Positions 1 through 8,385 of a stretch of 20,937 nucleotides of DNA are shown here, piece by piece. The stretch comes from Flavobacterium psychrophilum (GTDB lineage: Bacteria; Bacteroidota; Bacteroidia; Flavobacteriales; Flavobacteriaceae). A program made the position numbers and the translations under genes. Within the stretch, counting starts at the first letter, position 1. Each line of letters starts with the position of its first letter. The stretch is from contig CAMCTL010000048.1 of NCBI GenBank assembly GCA_945878515.1, forward strand, positions 1 through 20,937, in the 5' to 3' direction. A model generated the notes under the pieces. The model was not told the DNA's origin. It worked only from the letters and a program-made list of their open reading frames with translations, and made no database searches.

Positions 1-804
1 ACTATTTACAGTTAAATTTGCTTGAGTCAATTGATTGTACTGAATAACATAGAAATAAGGCAACGTTGTTACATAAGGCAGATTTGCGATTACTCCTTTT
101 CGTCCACCTGTCGTAAGTTTTGTTAGCATTGAATTATAAACCGCATTAAAAGTTGCTGGAGGTGTTAATGGATTTACAGTAGCATCGCCACCAGCTGTTG
201 CATATCCTAGTTCATCATTTCCACCAATCCATAAAGAAAAGAAAGTTGGGGATTGTGCTAAAGCATCATCAATAACAGTAGCAGTGGGCTTAGAAGCAAA
301 TCTTGTAAAATACGGATTTCCTGCGGGACTTCCGTAGCCAGCAAAATCTAAATGAATAGCTTTTGCGCCTGGAATCCCCATATTACTATAACTTCCTGTC
401 AATTTTTCAGAAATTGATGTTCCTGAAATTCCTGAAACTGGAACTGGCGATGTTCCATTAAAAGACAATCTTGGCCCAAATTGTGGTAGTTGTGCACCTC
501 CTAATGAAAATCCACCAATGTTGTCTTTCATAAATGGATTTGTAAAATCACCTCCGCCTACAAGTGCAAATTGTTGCGCCAATATATTTGGATAAGACCC
601 TTTTTGTGCTTCTATAAATAAAGCCCCATCTGAAAATCCCGCAGCAAATGAATCGCCTAAAGCTACATATTTCGCAAAATTTGCTGTTCCTGGCGTAGGC
701 GCTAAACCATCTGATGTTTTGTAAACTACCGTCTCATCTTCGGTATTATTACAAGCTACAAAGGTTGCTGCAACGAATAGTAGCCATTTGAAATTTTTTA
801 TCAT
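1..804 (-). CDS. GDSL/SGNH-family hydrolase lipoprotein (partial, C-terminus outside window)
   Basis: The frame is open from an ATG at 804 to the left edge, giving 268 residues without a stop. The first residues (MIKNFKWLLFVAATFVAC) form a signal peptide with a lipobox ending at Cys18, so the protein is probably an outer-membrane lipoprotein. GDSFAAG (residues 50-56, Ser52) is SGNH block I with the nucleophile. NMGIPGAK (141-148) matches the Gly-containing block II region. WIGGNDELG (192-200) carries block III GGND, which supplies the oxyanion-hole Asn. The block V Asp/His pair should lie beyond the edge. SGNH enzymes hydrolyse acyl esters of lipids or acetylated glycans; the substrate cannot be read here. 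It starts 36 nt after the TonB-dependent receptor stop with no promoter or terminator visible between, so the two are probably co-transcribed. Confidence 0.88.
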   Translation of the reverse strand, partial: MIKNFKWLLFVAATFVACNNTEDETVVYKTSDGLAPTPGTANFAKYVALGDSFAAGFSDGALFIEAQKGSYPNILAQQFALVGGGDFTNPFMKDNIGGFSLGGAQLPQFGPRLSFNGTSPVPVSGISGTSISEKLTGSYSNMGIPGAKAIHLDFAGYGSPAGNPYFTRFASKPTATVIDDALAQSPTFFSLWIGGNDELGYATAGGDATVNPLTPPATFNAVYNSMLTKLTTGGRKGVIANLPYVTTLPYFYVIQYNQLTQANLTVNS

Positions 805-840
805 AATCTTATGTTTTTAAATGTTGTTTGACTGATTGAA

Positions 841-3726
841 TTACGGATTAAGTGTCCAAGAAATAAAGTATTGCTGTCCTATTCCACCAGCTCCTAAAAC
901 TTGAATGTATTCTTGACCTCCTATGTTTGTTGCACCTAATTTTAATGCAGATTTTAAACTCGGCATACTATAATTAACTTGTGCATCAATCACTGTTGCA
1001 GCTTGAATCATACCATCAACCATTGTAGATTCCCACTTATATTCATTATTCCATCTTACGCTAGCATTAAATCCAAAGTTTGTAAATAATTTTTCGTTAC
1101 CAACTGAAGCTTTAACTCTGTGTTTTGGGGTATTGAAACCTGCTTCAAAACCAGGATCTTTTGATTGGTCAAAATCAAATTCAGCATAGTTATAACTTAC
1201 ACCAAAATCATAATTTCCAAACATTTTTTTAGAAAGTCCGATTCCAACGCCAAAAGATTGAATTTTTAAATCGGTGTTGGTGTACAATTGAAAGGCTCTA
1301 AAATTTCCATTGCCAAGTGCGTGAAGCGTTTGAACTGCTGGATTTGCAACATAAGTCGGAGCTCCTTGAGCAAAATCGAAAGTTTCGCTAACTGTACCGT
1401 ATAACGGAGCAATGGATACTGTGTTTCCGATAAAGTTATTATAAGTATTATAATATCCATTCAAGTCAATGTTGATGTCTTTGTATTGTGAACGGTATCC
1501 CAATTCGATAGCTTGTACCTCTTCTGGTTTAACATTGTTCACGTTTGTTACTTTCAACAATGCCGCTGCTCCGGGCGTGTTTCCAGGATTGGCTGCTGCA
1601 AAGGCTGCGAATTGCGCAACAGAGGCACTTGTATAAGAATTTTGATAAGCGTTTACTCCTGTCACTACAACAGATGTTCCTCCTGCATAAACTTGCCCAA
1701 TTGCAGGAACCCCATTTGCAACGGTCCTAGTTTCAGAATATCTCAATAAATTGTCGGGAGCTGAACCAATTAATACTGCACTTCCTACATTAAAACCGAT
1801 GTATTGGTCTTGAGTACTTGGATTCCTAAAACCTGTTTGATAAGATACTCTAAAATTGTGTTGTTTATTTTCGCCGCCTGAATATACAAATGATGCTCTT
1901 GGAGAAAAATTACCATCAAAGTTTTGAGATTTATCATAACGAACTGAACCAGTAAATTTCAATCTGTCCTCCATGAATTTTTTTTGCAACTGAGTATAAA
2001 CACCATACTCGTTATAATAAATAGGACCATTATCATCCGTATAAATCCGACCTTGAGAATCAAGTTGGTATTGTCTGTATGAACCACCTACTTGAATTTC
2101 TCCATATTTGATGATGTCTTTAAGATTATAATTAGCATCGGAATGGTAAATTCTTGAATTGTCCACAAGTTTAGAACCTGTTAATACATCTGGATCCGCA
2201 ATCACTTTATTAAATTCAGTTTGAAATTCAGGAGTTCCTGGTAGTAATCTACCTGTATCGGCAACTCCTCTAGCAGCAATATGAGCATTTGCTGGCGTTT
2301 GACCAGCCAAAGTTGCTGCCACATAAGCTCCAGCATATTCGCCAAACCATGTGTTATCGGGTTTCCAAGCTCTATTTACATTAAGCCCTGTAAAAAGCAT
2401 GTCATAAGACTCACCACCGTCTTCTGTGGTGGTATAACCCCTTACAAAAAAGTTTTTACCTTTTACCTCTAATTTGTGTTGCTGCATAAAAAAGTTATTC
2501 AAATAATACCTATTTGCACCTTGGTAAACTGCATTACCCAATCCAAATTTACTTTGCAAAATTACTTCAAGATTCTCATCTCCGAATGGCCTAATATGCA
2601 CTGAGGCATCAAATTTAGTATTAGATGCTTTGTTATCTGTTAAGTCCACTTCATTATATCCAGTTCGGCTAACATTATAATTTGGAAGAATTGCGTCAAA
2701 CGCTGCAAACTGAGCTGGTGTAATCCTTCCAGCTGCAAGTAACCCATCGGCAACAGCATTTATATTTGTAGTAGCTTCATCTCCGTATACGTTTAATCCG
2801 TTATATCCAGGATTGGCTCTTGTATTTCCTGTTACTTTTCCGTTTTGATATTCATCATAATTTGTTGCATACCAATCTGTACCTTGCATGTAGGTAAAAT
2901 TAGCTTTTGCGGCAATATATTTATTGAATTTATGCGCGACTCTAACTCCAAAATCATAAAAACTATTGGTTCCCGCAGCTTCTTGACTTGTGGCTCCATA
3001 TTTCAAATAAGAAGAAATTCCAGGATATGTAAAAGGGCTTTTGCTATTCATAAACATAATACCATTAAAAGCATTCGCACCATATAAAGCGGATGAAGCT
3101 CCAGGTAATAATTCGACACTCTGAATATCAATGTCCGAAACGCCAATCATATTTCCTAAAACAAAATTTAGTAGCGGAGAGGAATTATCCATTCCATCAA
3201 CTAACTGCATAAAACGAACGTTAGCCACAGTGGCAAAACCACGAGTATTTATGGACTTGAATGTCAAACTACTTGTATTCATTTGAACTTCTTTTAAATT
3301 TTCTAGTCCATCATAAAAAGTAGGTGAAGCTGTTCTTTTTATTTCTTTGAGACCCATCCTTTCGATAGTTACTGGTGACTCTAAAACTCTTTCAGGAGTC
3401 CTTGAGGCTGAAATCACAACTTCATCAAGTGTTGTCTGAGAATCAGAAAGTTTAATGATTACATTTTGATTATTAGAAGTAATACTAACTTTTTTGGTTT
3501 GGTGACCAATGCTAGAAACTTCAATTATAAATGGGGGCTTTAATGCGGATGTTAAAATAAATTTTCCATCGGCATCTGATACCGCTCCTGATTTGGCTCC
3601 AACGACTTTTATGTTGGCACCAGAAATAGGTTGGTTGTTACGTTCTGTAACAGAGCCTGTAATTGTATTTTGAGCAAAAGCAATGGCGCAAAAGAACAAT
3701 GACAAAATAAGTAAATGGCTTTTCAT
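841..3726 (-). CDS. TonB-dependent outer-membrane receptor with CarboxypepD_reg-like domain
   Basis: This is a 961-residue receptor. Residues 1-18 are a signal peptide (cleavage near AFAQ). Residues about 21-95 form the beta-sandwich CarboxypepD_reg-like extension common in Bacteroidota receptors (ITGSVTERNNQPISGANI, then SDADGKFIL). A TonB-box-like stretch, LDEVVISASRT, follows near residues 100-110. The plug spans roughly 115-230 and includes INTRGFATVANVRFMQLVDG and VELLPGASSALYGANAFNG. The rest is an aromatic-rich 22-strand-type beta-barrel ending in QYFISWTLNP. Such receptors import substrates across the outer membrane using TonB/ExbBD energy. No SusD-type gene lies beside it; the next gene is a GDSL hydrolase lipoprotein, which hints at an ester-containing or acylated ligand. 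That substrate idea is inference. Confidence 0.95.
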   Translation of the reverse strand: MKSHLLILSLFFCAIAFAQNTITGSVTERNNQPISGANIKVVGAKSGAVSDADGKFILTSALKPPFIIEVSSIGHQTKKVSITSNNQNVIIKLSDSQTTLDEVVISASRTPERVLESPVTIERMGLKEIKRTASPTFYDGLENLKEVQMNTSSLTFKSINTRGFATVANVRFMQLVDGMDNSSPLLNFVLGNMIGVSDIDIQSVELLPGASSALYGANAFNGIMFMNSKSPFTYPGISSYLKYGATSQEAAGTNSFYDFGVRVAHKFNKYIAAKANFTYMQGTDWYATNYDEYQNGKVTGNTRANPGYNGLNVYGDEATTNINAVADGLLAAGRITPAQFAAFDAILPNYNVSRTGYNEVDLTDNKASNTKFDASVHIRPFGDENLEVILQSKFGLGNAVYQGANRYYLNNFFMQQHKLEVKGKNFFVRGYTTTEDGGESYDMLFTGLNVNRAWKPDNTWFGEYAGAYVAATLAGQTPANAHIAARGVADTGRLLPGTPEFQTEFNKVIADPDVLTGSKLVDNSRIYHSDANYNLKDIIKYGEIQVGGSYRQYQLDSQGRIYTDDNGPIYYNEYGVYTQLQKKFMEDRLKFTGSVRYDKSQNFDGNFSPRASFVYSGGENKQHNFRVSYQTGFRNPSTQDQYIGFNVGSAVLIGSAPDNLLRYSETRTVANGVPAIGQVYAGGTSVVVTGVNAYQNSYTSASVAQFAAFAAANPGNTPGAAALLKVTNVNNVKPEEVQAIELGYRSQYKDINIDLNGYYNTYNNFIGNTVSIAPLYGTVSETFDFAQGAPTYVANPAVQTLHALGNGNFRAFQLYTNTDLKIQSFGVGIGLSKKMFGNYDFGVSYNYAEFDFDQSKDPGFEAGFNTPKHRVKASVGNEKLFTNFGFNASVRWNNEYKWESTMVDGMIQAATVIDAQVNYSMPSLKSALKLGATNIGGQEYIQVLGAGGIGQQYFISWTLNP

Positions 3727-3753
3727 TTGATTAAATTTTGTTAGTTAATGGAA

Positions 3754-3761
3754 CGAAAGTA
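3754..3761 (-). promoter_or_regulatory. Candidate -7 box of the TonB-dependent receptor promoter
   Basis: Read on the minus strand this is TACTTTCG, one base off the flavobacterial -7 consensus TAnnTTTG, about 27 nt before the receptor ATG. I could not see a convincing -33 TTG at the usual spacing, so the call rests on position and the -7 match only. Confidence 0.4.
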
Positions 3762-3938
3762 CAAATAATTTTGATATTAATAAAAAAACACTAAAAAGAT
3801 TTAAGATTATACAATTTGATTAAAAACAGTTCTGTTGAAAAACGTTAAATAAATTATTGTTATTTAGTTAAAATAATGCGATCCGTTATGCGTGCACATA
3901 AAATAATGAATTAAAAATAGTATTTTCATAAAAAGTTT

Positions 3939-3964
3939 AAAAAAAAACGAGGTAAAAAACCTCG
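3939..3964 (-). terminator. Intrinsic terminator of the synthase-like/DUF4270/glmS operon
   Basis: On the minus strand a CGAGGT/ACCTCG stem of 6 bp with a 5-nt loop is followed by nine T residues. It starts 26 nt after the glmS stop codon, a classic Rho-independent arrangement, and separates the operon from the downstream TonB-dependent receptor gene. Confidence 0.9.
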
Positions 3965-3990
3965 CTTTAGATGAAAATTGTCAAAATTAT

Positions 3991-5838
3991 TTATTCAACA
4001 GTAACTGATTTGGCTAAATTACGCGGCTGATCTACATTACAACCTCGCAAAACTGCAATATGGTATGATAGCAATTGCAATGGTATAGTAGTGATTAACG
4101 GTGATAAAGCATCTGATGTTTCGGGAACCTCAATGATGTAATCTGCTAAACCTTTTACTTGAGTATCTCCTTTTGTAACAATAGCTATAATAATACCTCT
4201 TCGTGCTTTTATTTCTTGAATGTTACTTACAATTTTGTCATAATGTCCTTGTTTGGGTGCGATAATAATTACTGGCATGTGCTCATCTATCAAAGCAATT
4301 GGGCCATGTTTCATTTCAGCTGCGGGATATCCTTCGGCGTGAATGTAAGATATTTCCTTTAGTTTTAACGCACCTTCTAATGCAACAGGAAAATTGTATC
4401 CTCGTCCTAAATACAAACAATTTTGAGTATTTTTAAAAATTGCCGCAATTTCTTTTGCTTTGGCCTCGGTTTCTAAGGCTTCTTTCACTTTATCAGGAAT
4501 AATTTCTAATTCCTGTAAATACCTATGAAAATCTGTATTAGATAGCGTTCCTTTGGCTTTGGCTAAACGCAACGCCATCATTACCAAAACTGTAATTTGT
4601 GTTGTAAATGCTTTGGTTGAAGCCACGCCAATTTCGTGACCCGCATGAGTATGAGTACCCGCATGTGATTCTCTTGCAATGGATGAACCAACCACATTAC
4701 AAATGCTGTAAATAAAAGCTCCTTTTTCTTTAGCCAATTTTATTGCAGCCATAGTATCGGCAGTTTCTCCAGATTGTGAAATAGCGATAACGATATCCCT
4801 TTTGTTAATGATTGGATTTCTGTATCTAAACTCGGATGCGTATTCTACCTCAACGGGAATTCTTGTAAATTCTTCAAAAACATATTCGGCCACAAGTCCT
4901 GCATGCCAAGAGGTTCCGCAAGCGACAATTATTATTTTTTCGGCATTTAGAAATCTTTCTAAATTATCTTCTATTCCCGATATTTGAATAATTCCTTCGT
5001 TTGCATGCAATCGTCCTCTAATAGTGTCAGTAATTACGCTGGGCTGTTCGTAAATTTCTTTTAACATAAAATGATCATAACCCCCTTTTTCAATTTGCTC
5101 CAAATTCAATTGAAGTTCTTGAATGTATGGATCTACTAGAGAATCGTCTTTAATTTTTCGAACCATCATAGGTTTGTGCAACCTTATGTTTGCCATTTCT
5201 CCGTCTTCTAAGTACACTGCATTTGAAGTATACTCTATAAATGGCGATGCGTCTGACGCAATAAAGTATTCGTTCTCTCCAATTCCGATAGCTAATGGAC
5301 TTCCTAAGCGGGCAACAACAATTTCGTCTGGATTTTTTTTGTCGAAAACAGCAATAGCATAAGCCCCATAAACTTGATTCAATGCTACCTGCACGGCTTT
5401 TCCAAGCTTAAAGTGTTCTTTTTTTTGAACTTCTTCGATGAGGTTTACTAGAACTTCAGTATCGGTATCAGATTTAAAAGTATAACCTCTTTTTATCAAT
5501 TCAACTTTTAAAGGAGCATAATTTTCTATAATTCCATTGTGAATAATCACTAAATCACCGGAATTTGACTGGTGTGGATGACTATTTACATCATTTGGAA
5601 CTCCGTGTGTAGCCCAACGAGTATGACCCATTCCAATTGTTCCGTTAGTAGATATATTGTTCAAGGATTTTGCTTCAAGGTCTATGACTTTCCCTTTTGT
5701 CTTAGAAAGTTTTAAATTTTCGCCATCATACAGCATAACGCCAGCGCTATCATAACCGCGATATTCTAATCTTTTTAATCCTTTTATCACAATAGGATAT
5801 GCCTCTCGGAAGCCAATGTATCCAACAATTCCACACAT
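3991..5838 (-). CDS. glmS: Glutamine-fructose-6-phosphate aminotransferase (isomerizing)
   Basis: The enzyme converts fructose-6-phosphate and glutamine to glucosamine-6-phosphate, the first committed step to UDP-GlcNAc for peptidoglycan and lipid A. It has 615 residues, the normal family length. The protein begins MCGIVGYIG, so Cys2 becomes the N-terminal glutaminase nucleophile after Met removal. GHTRWATHG (71-79) and HNGIIEN (100-106) belong to the class-II glutaminase domain (about 1-225). Two SIS sugar-isomerase domains follow, with ACGTSWHAG (306-314), SQSGETAD (354-361) and EIGVASTKAF (402-411), and the protein ends in the conserved KSVTVE tail. It starts 9 nt after the DUF4270 gene stop and is the last gene of the operon. 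No glmS ribozyme fold or long leader exists upstream, so regulation is presumably at the operon promoter. Confidence 0.98.
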   Translation of the reverse strand: MCGIVGYIGFREAYPIVIKGLKRLEYRGYDSAGVMLYDGENLKLSKTKGKVIDLEAKSLNNISTNGTIGMGHTRWATHGVPNDVNSHPHQSNSGDLVIIHNGIIENYAPLKVELIKRGYTFKSDTDTEVLVNLIEEVQKKEHFKLGKAVQVALNQVYGAYAIAVFDKKNPDEIVVARLGSPLAIGIGENEYFIASDASPFIEYTSNAVYLEDGEMANIRLHKPMMVRKIKDDSLVDPYIQELQLNLEQIEKGGYDHFMLKEIYEQPSVITDTIRGRLHANEGIIQISGIEDNLERFLNAEKIIIVACGTSWHAGLVAEYVFEEFTRIPVEVEYASEFRYRNPIINKRDIVIAISQSGETADTMAAIKLAKEKGAFIYSICNVVGSSIARESHAGTHTHAGHEIGVASTKAFTTQITVLVMMALRLAKAKGTLSNTDFHRYLQELEIIPDKVKEALETEAKAKEIAAIFKNTQNCLYLGRGYNFPVALEGALKLKEISYIHAEGYPAAEMKHGPIALIDEHMPVIIIAPKQGHYDKIVSNIQEIKARRGIIIAIVTKGDTQVKGLADYIIEVPETSDALSPLITTIPLQLLSYHIAVLRGCNVDQPRNLAKSVTVE

Positions 5839-5847
5839 AATTTTGGT

Positions 5848-7449
5848 TTATTTAGGTTTAGTATAATTGATTTCAAGTTTTAATCTTTTCGTGTCTGGTA
5901 TGCCTGTCCCTGTGCCATATAGAATAGTTCCTAGTGGATTCATAACGGAAGATTTCGGTGCTTGACTAATAAACAAATTTTCCTTCTCAAATAAATTAGA
6001 ATCAAAAATATTAATATCTTCGGTGACAACAAGACCCAATTTGACATTTTCTGAAGTAGTGTTTTTTACAAGATTTCTTACATGATTAGTAATGTTAATT
6101 TTATAAGAAACGCCTCGTTTTAATTCTGTTGCATCTCTCTTGATAAAGCCTCCTAACGCAAATTTTGTACTATTCTTATTTGTCGTTGGAGCGCTTGACA
6201 CATAATCAAGAATAGGTGTATTATTGGTGTAATCATACAAATAAATCCGTTCTGGTTCGTGGCTTTTCTTAAATTCTGCGTTATCAGTGTCAATATAAAA
6301 AACCAAATTAGCGTCGTTAATTAACCATTTATTATCTCTTATATTTTCTAATTCTCCTGCTTTTTCAAAAAGTTTTACAACCGCTATAGAACCTTGACCA
6401 CCTTTTAAAAAAAGATTTTTGTCGCCTTTACTTCTATCTGGATTATTTATTGCTGTATTATATTCAGTATTTAGGTTGCTATCTTCAAGCAAGCTTACTG
6501 TGTTGCCAGACATATTTAGGATTATGGACTTTTCTACTCTCGCTCCATCGGTAGCCGACTTGTCTTCTTTATATTTAATAGTTATGGTTCCTTTATTAAA
6601 ATTAATCATGGCTAGACTTCCTTTGTCAGACCCTGATTGTTCTACTTTGAAATACAAACCTTTAAAATGATTGATAAAAACATCATTAGTGGCTAATTTA
6701 CCTGAACCTGGCGAAGTGGCAGTAGCAGCGGCGTCAATAATTTTTTCTTTGAAAAAAGCACTATTCAATTTCAAACGCATACTTGGCGGCGAATAAGTTC
6801 TGGTTTCTTTATTATCTGGTTCTGTTGTTATAAGTGTGTTTTGTTTTGGATTAAAGAAAAACTCATCATTTTGAGATTTATCAGAAGCATCATTCAAACG
6901 GTTTCCAACTTTATATTTTTCAAATTCAGCGCTTTGATTGGTATAAAAAACTTGAGGTATAGCGCTCTGAGTTCCCATATAACGACCCGACTCATAAATG
7001 CTCAGTTTAATTTTAGCTGTAGGTAAACCATAGATAGAATCCAATACATAGGTGTTTCCAGCAGCAACGCCGGCTGTTTTAATGGGAAGCGCTTCTGTTT
7101 TAGAAGCATCTATAAAATAAGGGATATCAATATATACACTATCAATTACAGGATTTTTACCGATGGTGGGGTTTAATGATGCTAAAGTTAATTGAGTTAC
7201 AAAACTAGCTGTTGTTACTCCAAAAGCGGAATTTTCGTATATTCCCAAAGCATTTATAGGAAGATTTCCTGATTGTATTGGAGTTATTTTTTCATTGTAA
7301 GACACCACATCAGATGCGTATTTCACTATTTCAAAATTATTATCACCAATTAATGATTCTCCAACACCGTTGAAATCTTTATCACAAGAAGAAAAAAGAA
7401 GAAAAATCGCGATAAAAAATAGTGGTTTGAAAACAGAATATTTATGCAT
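5848..7449 (-). CDS. DUF4270 family lipoprotein
   Basis: The protein has 533 residues and starts MHKYSVFKPLFFIAIFLLFS, followed by SC and then DKDFNGVGESLIGDNNFE. This is a lipoprotein signal peptide with the lipid-bearing Cys near residue 22, followed by the hallmark N-terminal segment of the DUF4270 family of Bacteroidota. The rest is beta-rich and Asn/Lys-rich, with conserved-looking pieces such as DSVYIDIPYF, RLKLNSAFF and the C-terminal LKLEINYTKPK. No catalytic motif is visible. Its function is not established to my knowledge. It lies 21 nt after the synthase-like gene and 9 nt before glmS, so all three are probably one transcript. Context suggests a link to envelope or cell-surface carbohydrate metabolism, which is inference. 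Confidence 0.88.
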   Translation of the reverse strand: MHKYSVFKPLFFIAIFLLFSSCDKDFNGVGESLIGDNNFEIVKYASDVVSYNEKITPIQSGNLPINALGIYENSAFGVTTASFVTQLTLASLNPTIGKNPVIDSVYIDIPYFIDASKTEALPIKTAGVAAGNTYVLDSIYGLPTAKIKLSIYESGRYMGTQSAIPQVFYTNQSAEFEKYKVGNRLNDASDKSQNDEFFFNPKQNTLITTEPDNKETRTYSPPSMRLKLNSAFFKEKIIDAAATATSPGSGKLATNDVFINHFKGLYFKVEQSGSDKGSLAMINFNKGTITIKYKEDKSATDGARVEKSIILNMSGNTVSLLEDSNLNTEYNTAINNPDRSKGDKNLFLKGGQGSIAVVKLFEKAGELENIRDNKWLINDANLVFYIDTDNAEFKKSHEPERIYLYDYTNNTPILDYVSSAPTTNKNSTKFALGGFIKRDATELKRGVSYKINITNHVRNLVKNTTSENVKLGLVVTEDINIFDSNLFEKENLFISQAPKSSVMNPLGTILYGTGTGIPDTKRLKLEINYTKPK

Positions 7450-7470
7450 GTTTAATAAGAAATATTTAAT

Positions 7471-8277
7471 TTATAGAACAGAATTTTTATAAAAGTTACA
7501 ATATGTTTCAGCAAATTTCTCTTTAGCCGTGAAAGATAAAAAAGGTTTTCCTGAAGATTCTATAAATTTTGTTAAACTTGATGGCAGGTTTTCAGAAGCA
7601 ATAATTACAGCATCAGAATGCATGATTGTTGTTCGCATAATATTTTCATAATTAGGCGTTTCTAAATCCAAAATAGATTCTTTCGGAATGCCATCAAACT
7701 TAATTTTGTTAATCATTTCAATATCTAAATTACCATCAAATGACTGACTGTACACAGATGTTACAATTTTGGTGTCAGAAAAAAGCGCTTCGTTTTTATA
7801 AAAATGCTTCATATAAATGGGCAACATAGCAGCCAGCCAACCGTGAACATGAATAATATCTGGAACCCAATTCAATTTTTTTACTGTTTCAACCACTCCT
7901 TTTGCAAAAAAAATAGCGCGTTCATCATTATCAGGAAAAAGCACACCTTCTTCATTTGTAAATGTAGCTTTTCTTTTAAAATATTCATCATTATCGATAA
8001 AATAAACCTGAATTCTTTCTTTTGGAATAGAAGCTACTTTAATAATCAAGGGCATATCTAAGTCATTCACTACCAAATTCATTCCCGAAAGCCGAATTAC
8101 CTCGTGCAATTGATGCCTTCTTTCGTTTATATTGCCATACCTTGGCATAAAAATTCTTATTTGTCCGCCTTGATTGTTAATCATTTTTGGCACTTCATAA
8201 GACATTAAAGAAACCTCATTTTCAGCTAGATAAGGTACCACTTCAGATGATACATATAATATTCTCTTATCTTCCAT
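7471..8277 (-). CDS. Glycogen/starch synthase-like protein, single GT5 N-terminal domain only
   Basis: The protein has 268 residues, whereas full glycogen synthases (GlgA) have about 480. It resembles only their N-terminal Rossmann-like domain: RILYVSSEVVPY (5-16) matches the SSEVxPF strand, IRIFMPRYGNI matches the segment before the PxY motif, FPDNDERAIFFAKGVVE matches the following helix, and PDIIHVHGWLAA matches the HxHDWH region. The ADP-glucose-binding KTGGLAD segment after SEVxPF is replaced by AENEVSLMS, and the whole C-terminal GT-B domain is absent; the gene ends naturally at TAA and is not frameshifted. Automatic pipelines call such proteins glycogen synthase, but loss of half the active site makes catalysis doubtful. 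It is first in the operon with DUF4270 and glmS, so a regulatory or scaffold role near hexosamine synthesis is possible (inference). Confidence 0.8.
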   Translation of the reverse strand: MEDKRILYVSSEVVPYLAENEVSLMSYEVPKMINNQGGQIRIFMPRYGNINERRHQLHEVIRLSGMNLVVNDLDMPLIIKVASIPKERIQVYFIDNDEYFKRKATFTNEEGVLFPDNDERAIFFAKGVVETVKKLNWVPDIIHVHGWLAAMLPIYMKHFYKNEALFSDTKIVTSVYSQSFDGNLDIEMINKIKFDGIPKESILDLETPNYENIMRTTIMHSDAVIIASENLPSSLTKFIESSGKPFLSFTAKEKFAETYCNFYKNSVL

Positions 8278-8315
8278 ATTGTAAATTACTTAATTTATTG
8301 GTAATTAAAACCATG

Positions 8316-8323
8316 CAAAATTA
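8316..8323 (-). promoter_or_regulatory. -7 promoter box for the synthase-like/DUF4270/glmS operon
   Basis: On the minus strand this reads TAATTTTG, an exact match to TAnnTTTG, 38 nt upstream of the operon's first ATG at 8277. No clear -33 TTG is seen at the usual spacing. It lies 31 nt from the oppositely oriented panC box, so the two polymerases would compete for almost the same DNA. Confidence 0.55.
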
Positions 8324-8354
8324 CAAAATTTTATGCAGTTCTAAACTAAAATAT

Positions 8355-8362
8355 TATGTTTG
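8355..8362 (+). promoter_or_regulatory. -7 promoter box of panC (fixes the panC start)
   Basis: TATGTTTG is an exact match to the flavobacterial TAnnTTTG box. It overlaps the ATG at 8356 that opens the longest frame, so transcription would begin about 5-8 nt further on and that ATG could not be in the mRNA. The next in-frame ATG, at 8386, is 23 nt downstream of the box. The -33 element is not obvious. Confidence 0.6.
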
Positions 8363-8385
8363 CAAACTATTTCAACAAAGTACTC

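Noticed and set aside
3887..3900. Near-palindrome TATGCGTGCACATA upstream of the TonB-dependent receptor
   Set aside because: It resembles a regulator site only if one extra base is ignored, and it lies over 120 nt from the receptor's candidate promoter box.
5839..5847. glmS ribozyme or riboswitch upstream of glmS
   Set aside because: Only 9 nt separate glmS from the preceding gene, so there is no room for such an element.
8356..8385. Ten-codon N-terminal extension of panC
   Set aside because: A TAnnTTTG promoter box overlaps this ATG, and PanC proteins begin at the following ATG.
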